This document shows positions 1 to 7,220 of a stretch of 28,937 nt of DNA, in pieces. The notes under the pieces are model-generated. The model did no database searches. It saw only the letters and a program-made list of their open reading frames with translations, and was not told the origin of the DNA. A program made the translations under genes and the position numbers. Every line of letters begins with the position of its first letter. Position 1 is the first letter of the stretch. This stretch comes from a virus, in IMG/VR virus record IMGVR_UViG_3300031841_000233, positions 1 through 28,937 of that record, one strand, 5' to 3'.

Positions 1-2
1 AT

Positions 3-542
3 CGCAATGGAAGAATGTATCCTTCCTCAACTCTTGCAAGGGAAGTTGCTCGTTATAACGAGGCCTTTGTAAATAAGGGACGTGCTCTTGGAGAACTTGG
101 TCACCCAGAAGGTCCAACCGTGAACCTCGATCGCGTATCTCACAAGATTACTTCTCTGAGACAAGAGGGTTCAAACTTCATTGGTCGTGCAAAAATCCTC
201 AGCACACCAATGGGAAACATCGCAAAGTCTCTCCTCGATGAGGGAGTAAAACTCGGTGTTTCTTCTCGTGGTATCGGTTCTATTCGTACCAACAATGAGG
301 GTGTAAACGTTGTCGGTGAAGACTTTATGCTCGCCACCGCAGCGGACATCGTTGCTGATCCATCTGCTCCTGATGCTTTCGTCGATGGCATTATGGAAGG
401 AAAAGATTGGGTCTGGGACGGTGGAATTCTCCGCGAAAAATATGCAGAGAAAACTTATAAACAGATCAATACTCTTGCTGACAGTCGTCAACTGCAAGAG
501 AATAAGCTCAGACTCTTTCAAGATTTTCTTGGAAGTCTCTGA
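3..542 (+). CDS. gp21: Prohead core protein protease gp21, 5'-truncated
   Basis: This is the C-terminal part of the T4 gp21-type serine protease, which sits in the prohead core and cleaves scaffold and capsid proteins during head maturation. The open frame runs in from the window edge. The first in-frame ATG (position 15) lies inside the conserved NGRMYP block, so it is not the real start. Two family motifs are visible: LGHP, with the likely catalytic His at codon 102-104, and GVSSRG, with the likely nucleophile Ser near 261-266. The scaffold and capsid genes follow directly, as in T4. Family and gene order agree; the catalytic residues are assigned from family knowledge. Confidence 0.93.
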   Translation, partial: RNGRMYPSSTLAREVARYNEAFVNKGRALGELGHPEGPTVNLDRVSHKITSLRQEGSNFIGRAKILSTPMGNIAKSLLDEGVKLGVSSRGIGSIRTNNEGVNVVGEDFMLATAADIVADPSAPDAFVDGIMEGKDWVWDGGILREKYAEKTYKQINTLADSRQLQENKLRLFQDFLGSL

Positions 543-544
543 TA

Positions 545-552
545 CATAAATA
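545..552 (+). promoter_or_regulatory. T4-type late promoter match before gp22
   Basis: The octamer CATAAATA begins just after the gp21 stop and 46 bases before the gp22 ATG. It matches the TATAAATA-like late promoter core read by gp55-type sigma factors in T4-like phages at seven of eight positions. Placement ahead of the scaffold and capsid genes fits late expression. This is a motif match only. Confidence 0.55.
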
Positions 553-597
553 AAAAAAGATTAACTACTATTATCAAAGTCTAATCGGAGAGTTCAA

Positions 598-1653
598 ATG
601 TCCGTTGGTAACGATTTACAAGAAATGGAAGTAGGCACTGTTCAATCCAAGACTGCCGTTAATTCTGCTGCTAAAGGCGGGGACCCTATGCCAAGTGTTC
701 CTCCCAGTGCCGTTCCAGGCCAAGCAATCGAAGATCTCGGCGGACCTACTCCCGAAAACTATCGTGCAGATGACGATAGTGCTAAACTGAGAGAGCCTCG
801 TCTTTCTCACGTTTCAAACGTCGTAAACGCTAAAGCTGCAAAAGCAGAACCCATGCCTACTCTTGGTAAAGAAGAAACCGAAGCTCCTGCAGAGGAAGTA
901 ATCAGCGAGGAAGAAGTCGTAGTAGACGAAACTCCTGAGTACAGTGTAGAAGAAGACATGGCTGCACTCTTCTCTGGTGAAGAACTCACCGAGGAGTTCC
1001 AAGAGAAAGCAAAAACGATTTTTGAAGCTGCTATCAACTTCAAAGTTTCCCAGATTGCTGAGGAAATGGAGAAGAAGAATGAGGAGCGTATCGTAGAAGA
1101 AATCGAAACCGTCAAAGGTGCTCTGGTTGAGCGTGTAGACGCTTACCTGGAGTACGTTGCTGACGAATGGCTGCAAGAGAATGAGATTGCAGTCGAACAT
1201 GGTCTCAAGTCCGAAATGACCGAGAGTTTCCTCTCGGGTATGAAGGACCTTTTTGAAGCACATTATGTATCCATCCCTGAAGATAAGTACGATGTAGTTG
1301 AGAATATGGTCAACAAACTTGATGAAATGGAGACTAAACTCAACGAGCAGATCGAAAGAAACGTTTCCCTTAACCAGCGTCTGGCTGAGTCCACCGCTGA
1401 TGGAATCGTCTCTGAAGTTGCTGAGGGTCTTGCCCTGAGTCAGAAAGAGAAGCTCGCCCAACTCGCTGAGAGTGTTGAGTTTGAGAGTGAAGAATCATAT
1501 CGTGAAAAACTGTCCACTCTGAAGGAGTCGTACTTCGGACAGAGTGTTCAGAAAGAGACCTCCGAACAGGTGCTTACCGAAGAATCAGCTGCACCAGATT
1601 ACTCTGGTCACATGGCTGCCTACATGAGCATCCTGGATCGCGTCAAAAAGTGA
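598..1653 (+). CDS. gp22: Prohead scaffolding core protein gp22
   Basis: This 351-aa protein lies between the prohead protease and the major capsid protein, the position of T4 gp22, the main scaffold on which the capsid shell assembles and which gp21 later degrades. It is very acidic, with a Glu-rich low-complexity stretch around residues 80-170, and its C-terminal half (about 235-330) has the charged heptad-like pattern of a coiled coil. It is longer than T4 gp22 (about 270 aa), mainly through a disordered, Pro/Ala-rich N-terminus. GGAG at 587-590 supports the ATG at 598. Sequence alone is weak evidence in this fast-evolving family; synteny and composition carry the call. Confidence 0.88.
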   Translation: MSVGNDLQEMEVGTVQSKTAVNSAAKGGDPMPSVPPSAVPGQAIEDLGGPTPENYRADDDSAKLREPRLSHVSNVVNAKAAKAEPMPTLGKEETEAPAEEVISEEEVVVDETPEYSVEEDMAALFSGEELTEEFQEKAKTIFEAAINFKVSQIAEEMEKKNEERIVEEIETVKGALVERVDAYLEYVADEWLQENEIAVEHGLKSEMTESFLSGMKDLFEAHYVSIPEDKYDVVENMVNKLDEMETKLNEQIERNVSLNQRLAESTADGIVSEVAEGLALSQKEKLAQLAESVEFESEESYREKLSTLKESYFGQSVQKETSEQVLTEESAAPDYSGHMAAYMSILDRVKK

Positions 1654-1694
1654 ATTTAAGATTATCAAACTAAACCCTTAACCTGTAAAAGCAA

Positions 1695-3068
1695 ATGTTT
1701 CAATCTGAGCATCTGCAGGAGAAGTGGGCGCCCCTTCTGAATCATGAAGGCCTTGGCGAAATCAAGGACGCCCACCGTAGAGCGGTCACCGCTTGCCTGC
1801 TGGAAAACCAAGAGAGATTCCTCTCTGAAGAAAGAAGCTTCCTGAACGAAGCCCCAACTAATGCCGTCGGTTCTAACGGTTTCACTGGTTCTGCTGCTGC
1901 AGCCGGTCCTACCGCTGGTTTCGACCCCGTTCTGATCTCGTTGATCAGACGCTCCATGCCTAACCTGCTCGCATATGACCTGTGCGGTGTGCAGCCAATG
2001 AACGGTCCTACTGGACTGATCTTTGCAATGCGCTCCCGTTACGAGTCTCAGTCTGGCGACGAGGCATTCTTCAACGAGCCCGATTCCGCATTCTCCGCCC
2101 AGCGCGAAGGCTATGACGCCAACGCTGGTTGGACCTCTGAGAACGCTGGTTTCGGTACTACTGCTCAACAGGGTACTAACCCATCGGTTCTCGGTTCTAC
2201 CGACACTGCCCAGGCACTGTATAGTGTTGGTCAGGGTATGCGTAAGGACGAGGCAGAAGGTCTCGGCGAGTCTGGAAATGACTTCAACGAAATGGCCTTC
2301 TCGATCGAGAAGGTTACCGTTACCGCTAAGTCCCGTGCTCTGAAGGCTGAGTACTCCCTGGAACTGGCCCAAGACCTCAAGGCGATTCATGGTCTGAACG
2401 CTGAGGCTGAACTGGCCAACATCCTTTCCAGTGAGATCCTCGCTGAAATCAACCGCGAAGTCATCCGTACCATCTACAAGGTTGCCCGTTCTGGTGCTCA
2501 GAACAACGTTGCAACTGCTGGTACTTTCGACCTCGACGTTGACTCCAACGGTCGCTGGAGTGTTGAGAAGTTCAAAGGTCTGCTGTTCCAAATCGAGCGC
2601 GATGCCAACGCAATCGCACAAGAGACTCGTAGAGGAAAGGGCAACACCATCATCACCTCTGCTGATGTTGCTTCCGCTCTGACCATGGCTGGTGTACTTG
2701 ATTACACCCCTGCCCTGAACGCTAACCTGAACGTTGACGACACCGGCAACACCTTCGCTGGTACTATCAACGGTAAGTACAGAGTCTACATCGACCCATA
2801 TTCGGCTAACGTCGCTGCCAACCACTACTACGTTGTTGGTTACAAGGGTACTTCCCCTTATGACGCTGGACTCTTCTACTGTCCTTACGTTCCCCTGCAG
2901 ATGGTCCGTGCCGTTAACGATGGCACTTTCCAACCCAAGATCGGCTTCAAGACCCGCTACGGCATGGTCGCGAACCCCTTCGCAGAAGGAACCACCCAAG
3001 GCCTTGGCGCTCTCACCCAGAACGCTAACCGCTACTATCGTCGTACTAAGGTGACAAATCTGATGTGA
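1695..3068 (+). CDS. gp23: Major capsid protein gp23
   Basis: This 457-aa protein is the T4 gp23-type major capsid protein that forms the hexamers of the head. The block PNLLAYDLCGVQPMNGPTG (residues 89-107) is a hallmark of the family. A probable gp21 processing site is FLNE/A after Glu52, which fits the L/I-x-E rule known from T4 and would remove a propeptide slightly shorter than T4's 65 residues. Codon use differs from most neighbours, with strong preference for C-ending codons, as expected for a very highly expressed gene. No Shine-Dalgarno sequence is visible ahead of the ATG (only AAAAG), and no ATAAATA late promoter lies in the 41-base gap, so transcription probably comes from upstream. 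Confidence 0.98.
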   Translation: MFQSEHLQEKWAPLLNHEGLGEIKDAHRRAVTACLLENQERFLSEERSFLNEAPTNAVGSNGFTGSAAAAGPTAGFDPVLISLIRRSMPNLLAYDLCGVQPMNGPTGLIFAMRSRYESQSGDEAFFNEPDSAFSAQREGYDANAGWTSENAGFGTTAQQGTNPSVLGSTDTAQALYSVGQGMRKDEAEGLGESGNDFNEMAFSIEKVTVTAKSRALKAEYSLELAQDLKAIHGLNAEAELANILSSEILAEINREVIRTIYKVARSGAQNNVATAGTFDLDVDSNGRWSVEKFKGLLFQIERDANAIAQETRRGKGNTIITSADVASALTMAGVLDYTPALNANLNVDDTGNTFAGTINGKYRVYIDPYSANVAANHYYVVGYKGTSPYDAGLFYCPYVPLQMVRAVNDGTFQPKIGFKTRYGMVANPFAEGTTQGLGALTQNANRYYRRTKVTNLM

Positions 3069-3079
3069 TGTGGTACAAT
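3051..3079 (+). promoter_or_regulatory. Sigma70-like promoter at the 3' end of gp23
   Basis: GTGACA (3051-3056) and TACAAT (3074-3079) are separated by 17 bases, five of six matches to each bacterial consensus hexamer with ideal spacing. The -35 box lies within the last codons of gp23. A transcript would start near 3086 and meet the terminator at 3114-3138. This is a motif match only. Confidence 0.4.
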
Positions 3080-3085
3080 TAGTCT

Positions 3086-3138
3086 TCCGTGTGAAGGCTA
3101 CTCTGTGCTTACCGACCCCCGAAAGGGGGTCTTTTTTT
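3086..3138 (+). ncRNA. Possible short promoter-to-terminator RNA
   Basis: The interval between the predicted start point near 3086 and the end of the terminator T-run is about 53 bases and holds no plausible reading frame of its own. It could yield a small RNA whose 3' half is the terminator hairpin. A further dyad at 3081-3099 (AGTCTTC / GAAGGCT with a 5-base loop) straddles the predicted start. Alternatively the promoter is accidental, or it serves the HNH gene by read-through. No known RNA family was recognised. Confidence 0.25.
3114..3138 (+). terminator. Intrinsic terminator after gp23
   Basis: GACCCCC, loop GAAA and GGGGGTC form a perfect 7-bp G/C-rich stem, followed by seven T residues. 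It lies 46 bases after the gp23 stop and should end capsid transcription. The T-run overlaps the late promoter of the following gene. Confidence 0.9.
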
Positions 3139-3145
3139 ATAAATA
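3138..3145 (+). promoter_or_regulatory. Late promoter TATAAATA before the HNH gene
   Basis: A perfect match to the T4-type late promoter core TATAAATA begins at the last T of the gp23 terminator and lies 23 bases upstream of the ATG at 3169. It probably restarts late transcription for the HNH gene and possibly the tail gene after it. Confidence 0.65.
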
Positions 3146-3168
3146 AAGTTACCAACATAACGGTAACC

Positions 3169-3480
3169 ATGGTTAGAAAAAATCCATTAGAAAGAGCCGA
3201 ATACAATAGACGTAGAAGAGATAGAAGAAAAGACAAACTAGTGGAAATGTTTGGTAATAAGTGCCATGATTGTGGTGGAACATTTCACAAATGCGCCTAC
3301 GACTTTCACCATGTCAATCCAGAAGAAAAATCGTTCGCAATTGCACCTGGACTAGATCGTAACTGGGAAGTTATTCTAGAAGAAATCAACAAGTGTGTGA
3401 TGTTGTGTTCTAACTGTCATAGAGTTAGACATTATAGGGAAGATAGAGGTAACACTGAATTTGATAGTCTGCTGGTCTAA
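3169..3480 (+). CDS. Free-standing HNH endonuclease
   Basis: This 103-aa protein has an HNH nuclease domain. A zinc-binding pair CHDC (about residues 29-32) and CSNC (about 84-87) flank a DFHHVNP block that supplies the catalytic His pair, and the C-terminal NCHRVRH completes the fold. The N-terminus is very basic (RRRRDRRKD-like), suited to DNA binding. The frame is open back to 3070, but that would run through the gp23 terminator and late promoter, so the ATG at 3169 was chosen. Such small HNH genes are common homing endonucleases in T4-like phages, inserted between core genes. Its A/T-rich codon use contrasts with gp23. The target site is unknown. Confidence 0.87.
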   Translation: MVRKNPLERAEYNRRRRDRRKDKLVEMFGNKCHDCGGTFHKCAYDFHHVNPEEKSFAIAPGLDRNWEVILEEINKCVMLCSNCHRVRHYREDRGNTEFDSLLV

Positions 3481-3497
3481 ATACATAAAAAAGCCTC

Positions 3498-4061
3498 ATG
3501 GCTAATCCTCTCCTTAATCAGGTTTCTAATAGGAACTTTCTGTCACCTATTGGTTTCAAACTGAAAATCAATAAGTGTCCCAAGGTAGACTTTCTGGCAA
3601 CGGGATGCAATCTCCCAGGAGTCACTCTTGGATCAGCTGTACAACCAAACTATCTAAAGGACATTGATGTTCCTGGTGATAAGTTGGTCTATGAAGATTT
3701 TCGCGTCAACTTTATTGTTGATGAAAACTTAGAAAATTATTCTCAAATTTACAACTGGATGAAGGGATTAGGATTCCCTGAGAGTCAAAAACAATTTATT
3801 GATCTGAGAGCTGAAGACGTATATTATCCAAACACAGTAGATAAAGAAAATCCATTTGCAGAATTTTCGGACGCTACATTACAAATCCTCAATAGTAACC
3901 TAAGACCCCAAGCTCATGTTAAACTAGAAGGGATGTTCCCTGTTAGTTTGACTGGTCTTGATTTCAATGCAACAGATACTGATGTAAATTATCTAACTGC
4001 ATCAGTTACGTTCAAATATCTCTACTTCAAACTCACGGACAAAAATAATAACGAACTTTGA
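3498..4061 (+). CDS. gp3: Tail-tube-fold protein, probable gp3 tail completion protein
   Basis: This 187-aa protein lies between the capsid gene and uvsY, where T4-like cyanophages carry the gene annotated as gp3, the tail completion and sheath stabiliser protein. Its sequence resembles the contractile-tail tube family: F-x-L-x-I near residues 20-24, a CNLPGV turn (about 37-42), a GDKLVYEDF-x-V-x-F strand pair (about 60-72), then a DEN..N...IYNWM helix and a C-terminal beta-rich FKYLYFKL. These are also features of gp19-like tube proteins, so a tube-initiator or tube paralogue is the main alternative. No clear Shine-Dalgarno sequence precedes the ATG. The tail-tube-fold call is firmer than the gp3 assignment, which rests mainly on position. 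Confidence 0.65.
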   Translation: MANPLLNQVSNRNFLSPIGFKLKINKCPKVDFLATGCNLPGVTLGSAVQPNYLKDIDVPGDKLVYEDFRVNFIVDENLENYSQIYNWMKGLGFPESQKQFIDLRAEDVYYPNTVDKENPFAEFSDATLQILNSNLRPQAHVKLEGMFPVSLTGLDFNATDTDVNYLTASVTFKYLYFKLTDKNNNEL

Positions 4062-4064
4062 TTT

Positions 4065-4499
4065 ATGAACCTTGAAACGATTCAGGAAATGTGGTCGAAA
4101 GATTCGATCATTGATCCTGATGAATTACACACTGCATCATTAGACGTTCCTCGGTTACACTCTAAATACTTCCAGTTGTACAACGATCTGAAACTTCTTC
4201 GTGCGAGAGCCAAGAAGGTGCAACAATCGGTATATCACGAAAGACATCTGTATTATTCGGGGAAAGCTGAACCAGAGATCTATGAAAAAGATCCGTTCCC
4301 TTACAAAGTGAGAGAAAAGGACGCACTTCAAAGATATTTGGACGCAGATGAAAAACTAACCAATGCTTTATTGAAAGTAGAATATTACGACGTGATGTTG
4401 GATTATCTTACAGATATTATTAAGGTAGTACAAAACCGAACTTTTCAGATCAAGAACGCAATTGATTGGCAGAAGTTCATCCGTGGATACGACAGTTAA
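4065..4499 (+). CDS. uvsY: Recombination mediator UvsY
   Basis: This 144-aa protein resembles T4 UvsY, the hexameric mediator that loads UvsX recombinase onto single-stranded DNA covered by gp32. It matches in length (T4: 137 aa), in the N-terminal pattern M-x-LE-x-IQE...D..ID, in a central LYYSGK motif (T4 has DYYSGR) and in the C-terminal helical LDYLTDIIK...NRTFQIKNAIDW block. It precedes uvsW, as in T4, and overlaps its probable GTG start by 17 bases, which suggests translational coupling. Confidence 0.92.
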   Translation: MNLETIQEMWSKDSIIDPDELHTASLDVPRLHSKYFQLYNDLKLLRARAKKVQQSVYHERHLYYSGKAEPEIYEKDPFPYKVREKDALQRYLDADEKLTNALLKVEYYDVMLDYLTDIIKVVQNRTFQIKNAIDWQKFIRGYDS

Positions 4500-5952
4500 G
4501 ATTTCAAAGAAGAACGAAGTATTCCTGAAAATTCAAGCAGAACCACACGTTTTCTACGAACTTTCAGACGCTTTTACTTTTGATGTACCTGGGGCTAAGT
4601 TTATGCCCCAGTATCGGAGTAAGTATTGGGACGGAAAAATTAGATTATTCAACACAGGCTCTGGTGAGATCTATGTTGGACTTCTCGATAAAGTCGTGAA
4701 GTTCATGAATGAACATGGATATGACTATGAGTTTGAGAACAGTAAGTTCTACGGAACCCCCTACGAAGAGAACGAAATGGTTTCTCTTGAGGGGGTTTCT
4801 GACTATATGAAATCTATTTCTAGATATGAACCCAGACCATACCAAGTTCAAGGTGTATATGATGCACTAAGACAAAATCGAAGACTTCTCATTTCTCCCA
4901 CAGCTTCAGGTAAATCATTGATGATTTATTCTGTTGTCAGATACATGGTTGAAAAAGGTCAAGATGTTCTTCTAGTTGTTCCCACAACATCTCTTGTTGA
5001 ACAGATGTTCAAGGACTTTGAAGATTATGGTTGGGATGCCGAAAAATATTGTCATAAGATCTACTCTGGTAAAGAGAAACAAGATAGTAGACCTGTCACA
5101 ATCACAACATGGCAGTCTGTCTATAAGTTAGACCGCAAGTTCTTTGCACGTTACGGTTGTGTCATTGGAGATGAGGCACACCAGTTCAAATCAAAGTCTC
5201 TGGTCAATATCATGACCAAACTTGCAGATGCAAAATATCGTTTTGGCTTTACTGGAACTTTAGACGGAACGCAAACTCACAAGTGGGTATTGGAAGGATT
5301 ATTTGGTCCTGCATATAAGATTATCAGAACCGAAGAGTTGATGCAGAAAGGTCACCTTTCTAAACTCGATATCAACATTCTTCTTTTAAAACACTCTCCA
5401 CAAAAATTTGAATGTTTTGAAGATGAAGTTCAATTCATCATCCAAAATGAACAACGAAATAATTTTATCAAAAATCTTACCATTGACTTAAAAGGAAACA
5501 CTCTGATTCTTTATAGTCGGGTGGAAAGTCATGGAGCCGTTTTATACGACATGATAAATAATTCCGTTAGTGGACGAAAAGTATTTTTTGTTCATGGCGG
5601 AGTTGATGCCGAAGAAAGAGAACAAATCCGAGAAATCACAGAGAGAGAAAACAACGCAATTATCGTTGCATCATACGGAACATTCTCTACAGGCATTAAT
5701 ATCAAGAACCTCCATAACGTAGTGTTTGCATCACCTAGTAAATCTAGGATTAGAAATTTGCAATCAATTGGTAGAGTTTTGAGAAAAGGAAACAATAAAA
5801 CAAAAGCTGTTCTCTACGATATTGCAGATGACACCACATACAATTCTCGTAAAAACTACACTTTAAATCATCTCATTGAAAGGGTAAAAATTTACAATGA
5901 AGAGAATTTTAATTATGAGATTATCCCAGTAAAAATGAGGAAGCAAGAATGA
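4483..5952 (+). CDS. uvsW: Recombination helicase UvsW
   Basis: UvsW is an SF2 RNA/DNA and DNA/DNA helicase that unwinds R-loops and remodels branched DNA, switching T4 from origin-dependent to recombination-dependent replication. Motifs seen: Walker A SPTASGKS (138-145), DEAH (230-233), FTGT (motif III) and QSIGRVLRKG (motif VI). I chose the GTG at 4483 because the resulting start M-D-x-x-V aligns with the T4 UvsW N-terminus; a TTG at 4462 is possible but lies further inside uvsY. The product is 489 aa, close to T4's roughly 500. The stop overlaps the next ATG (ATGA). Confidence 0.95.
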   Translation: MDTTVKISKKNEVFLKIQAEPHVFYELSDAFTFDVPGAKFMPQYRSKYWDGKIRLFNTGSGEIYVGLLDKVVKFMNEHGYDYEFENSKFYGTPYEENEMVSLEGVSDYMKSISRYEPRPYQVQGVYDALRQNRRLLISPTASGKSLMIYSVVRYMVEKGQDVLLVVPTTSLVEQMFKDFEDYGWDAEKYCHKIYSGKEKQDSRPVTITTWQSVYKLDRKFFARYGCVIGDEAHQFKSKSLVNIMTKLADAKYRFGFTGTLDGTQTHKWVLEGLFGPAYKIIRTEELMQKGHLSKLDINILLLKHSPQKFECFEDEVQFIIQNEQRNNFIKNLTIDLKGNTLILYSRVESHGAVLYDMINNSVSGRKVFFVHGGVDAEEREQIREITERENNAIIVASYGTFSTGINIKNLHNVVFASPSKSRIRNLQSIGRVLRKGNNKTKAVLYDIADDTTYNSRKNYTLNHLIERVKIYNEENFNYEIIPVKMRKQE

Positions 5953-6350
5953 AAGAGACTTTTGCAATTATTAAATTAGTTTCAGGTGAAGAAGTATTTG
6001 CACAAGTAGAAGAATTTTATGATGAAGAAGCCAAAGCTCTTCTATTGATAGATCCATGCGTAATGAAAGAGATTCCTTCAAGAAGGAGTGGTCAATCTTT
6101 CTTCAAAGTAGATGCATGGATGAAACTTGCAGATGACTCTATCTATTGTCTAGAACTAAAACATGTAATGTGTTATCAGAGATGTAATGATCCTGATATT
6201 ATTAGAACATATAGAAAGTGGACTAGAGCTATAAATAATGAGCCTGAAGAGACAGTAAAGTCTAAGGTAGGAGTTTCTACTTCTATGGGATATGTCTCTT
6301 CTGTAGAGACTACAAGAGAAGCCTTAGAGAAGCTTTATAAAAATAGCTAA
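5949..6350 (+). CDS. Sm-like (LSm-fold) phage protein, copy 1
   Basis: This 133-aa protein begins with a compact beta-rich pattern: ..IIKLVSGEEVFAQVEEF, then ..LLLIDPCVMKEI, then FKVDAWMKLADDSIYCLELKHVM. That is the order of a five-strand Sm-like barrel, with 'L.SGEE..A.V' forming the first two strands. A crystal structure of an Sm-like protein of putative cyanophage origin has been published, and this family is widespread in T4-like cyanophages. Two further members lie at 21827 and 22119. The C-terminal 45 residues look flexible. It overlaps the uvsW stop by ATGA. A role in binding RNA or single-stranded DNA is plausible but not shown. Confidence 0.75.
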   Translation: MKETFAIIKLVSGEEVFAQVEEFYDEEAKALLLIDPCVMKEIPSRRSGQSFFKVDAWMKLADDSIYCLELKHVMCYQRCNDPDIIRTYRKWTRAINNEPEETVKSKVGVSTSMGYVSSVETTREALEKLYKNS

Positions 6351-6388
6351 GTTGTTCTCTTGAACACTGGCAGAGTTATTGTACAGAG

Positions 6389-6427
6389 AATCCAGAACGT
6401 TGTCAAGCCTCTGGATTATGGTATAAT
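6389..6427 (+). promoter_or_regulatory. Sigma70-like promoter with a dyad over the -35 box, before gp55
   Basis: TTGTCA (6400-6405) and TATAAT (6422-6427) are 16 bases apart, giving a strong host-sigma promoter. The predicted start near 6434 leaves a leader of about 23 bases to the gp55 ATG. An exact 8-bp inverted repeat, AATCCAGA (6389-6396) and TCTGGATT (6410-6417), flanks the -35 box and looks like an operator or an RNA-independent dyad. It sits in the only sizeable gap between uvsW and gp41 with such a consensus promoter. Confidence 0.65.
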
Positions 6428-6456
6428 ACTTATATGATTATGAGTACTAATGCAAC

Positions 6457-6987
6457 ATGTACACTGTAATGACAAAGAGACGCAGATCAGAACACTACGT
6501 CAATAACAAAGAGTTTCTTGCAGCGATTGTTGAATACAAACGCAGAGTACGAGAAGCTGCAGAAAAAGAACACCCAGGTATTACTAACGATGAACTGAAG
6601 GGTTGGAAAAGTCCAAACAAACCTCAGATCACAAATTATCTTGGTGAGTGTTTTCTGAAGATTGCAACTCATTTGTCTTACAAGCCAAACTTCGTCAACT
6701 ACATGTTCAAAGATGACATGATCTGTGACGGAATTGAGAACTGCGTACAGTACATCAATAATTTTGATCCAGAAAAATCTAGTAATCCTTTTGCATACTT
6801 CACTCAGATTATTCACTATGCATTTTTGAGAAGGATTCAGAAAGAGAAAAAACAACTAGAGATTAAGACAAAGATTATCGAAAGAAGTGGATATAGTGAA
6901 GTCTTCTCAGATGATGGTATGATGGCCGGTACTGAGAGTGATTACAACACGATCAAGGACAACATCAACTACCGTTATAATCAATGA
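6457..6987 (+). CDS. gp55: Late-promoter sigma factor gp55
   Basis: gp55 is the small phage sigma factor that directs host RNA polymerase to ATAAATA late promoters. This 176-aa protein aligns with T4 gp55 (185 aa): YVNNKE.L.AI near the N-terminus, MI.DGIE.C..YI.NFD (about 89-107), NP.AY.TQ...AF..RI.KE (about 110-127). The two starts are ATG 6457 and ATG 6469 in frame; neither has a clear Shine-Dalgarno sequence. It is transcribed from its own host-type promoter, fitting expression before the late phase. Its stop overlaps the next ATG. Confidence 0.94.
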   Translation: MYTVMTKRRRSEHYVNNKEFLAAIVEYKRRVREAAEKEHPGITNDELKGWKSPNKPQITNYLGECFLKIATHLSYKPNFVNYMFKDDMICDGIENCVQYINNFDPEKSSNPFAYFTQIIHYAFLRRIQKEKKQLEIKTKIIERSGYSEVFSDDGMMAGTESDYNTIKDNINYRYNQ

Positions 6988-7220
6988 GTGAACATCCAGA
7001 AATTGCAGAAATCGATTGGATTGACGATTCTTTTTATGTTGAACAAACTCGATTCATGTGGAAGAGTGTTCGCAAAGACACAGGTAAAGACTTTTTGTTT
7101 GGATTGACAAAAGATATTGTCACTAATATGACACGGTGGCATCTTAAGTGTGAACAAGAAGGTACACTTGATCAATATACTAGAATTGTTAATGATGGTT
7201 TTGTTGGAGGAAAACTTTGA
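6984..7220 (+). CDS. Small conserved hypothetical protein between gp55 and gp47
   Basis: I do not recognise this 78-aa protein. It is acidic at the N-terminus (IAEIDWIDDSFY) and otherwise mixed helical with several Trp residues and no membrane segment. It starts with an ATGA overlap on gp55 and its stop overlaps the TTG start of gp47, so it belongs to the same translational chain. Conservation of the frame between two coupled core genes supports it as real. A role with gp55 or gp47 would be guesswork. Confidence 0.75.
   Translation: MSEHPEIAEIDWIDDSFYVEQTRFMWKSVRKDTGKDFLFGLTKDIVTNMTRWHLKCEQEGTLDQYTRIVNDGFVGGKL

Noticed and set aside
814-1461. Minus-strand frame of 215 codons opposite gp22
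   Set aside because: It is Phe/Leu/Ser-rich, the complement of Glu/Lys-rich coiled-coil codons; no start signal or family motif.
3070-3168. Upstream extension of the HNH frame from 3070
   Set aside because: It would translate through the gp23 terminator and late promoter; the added residues have no HNH-family character, and the late promoter lies just upstream of the ATG at 3169.
1665-3236. Long open frame of 523 codons on the minus strand opposite gp23
   Set aside because: It is a shadow of the strongly biased codon use of gp23 (few stops appear opposite C-ending codons), has low-complexity Val/Ser/Leu-rich text, no family motifs and no start signals. gp23 itself is certain.
3480-3497. TACATAAAAA before the gp3-like gene as a late promoter
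   Set aside because: It has only a partial match to ATAAATA and sits 10 bases before the start codon, too close to be convincing.
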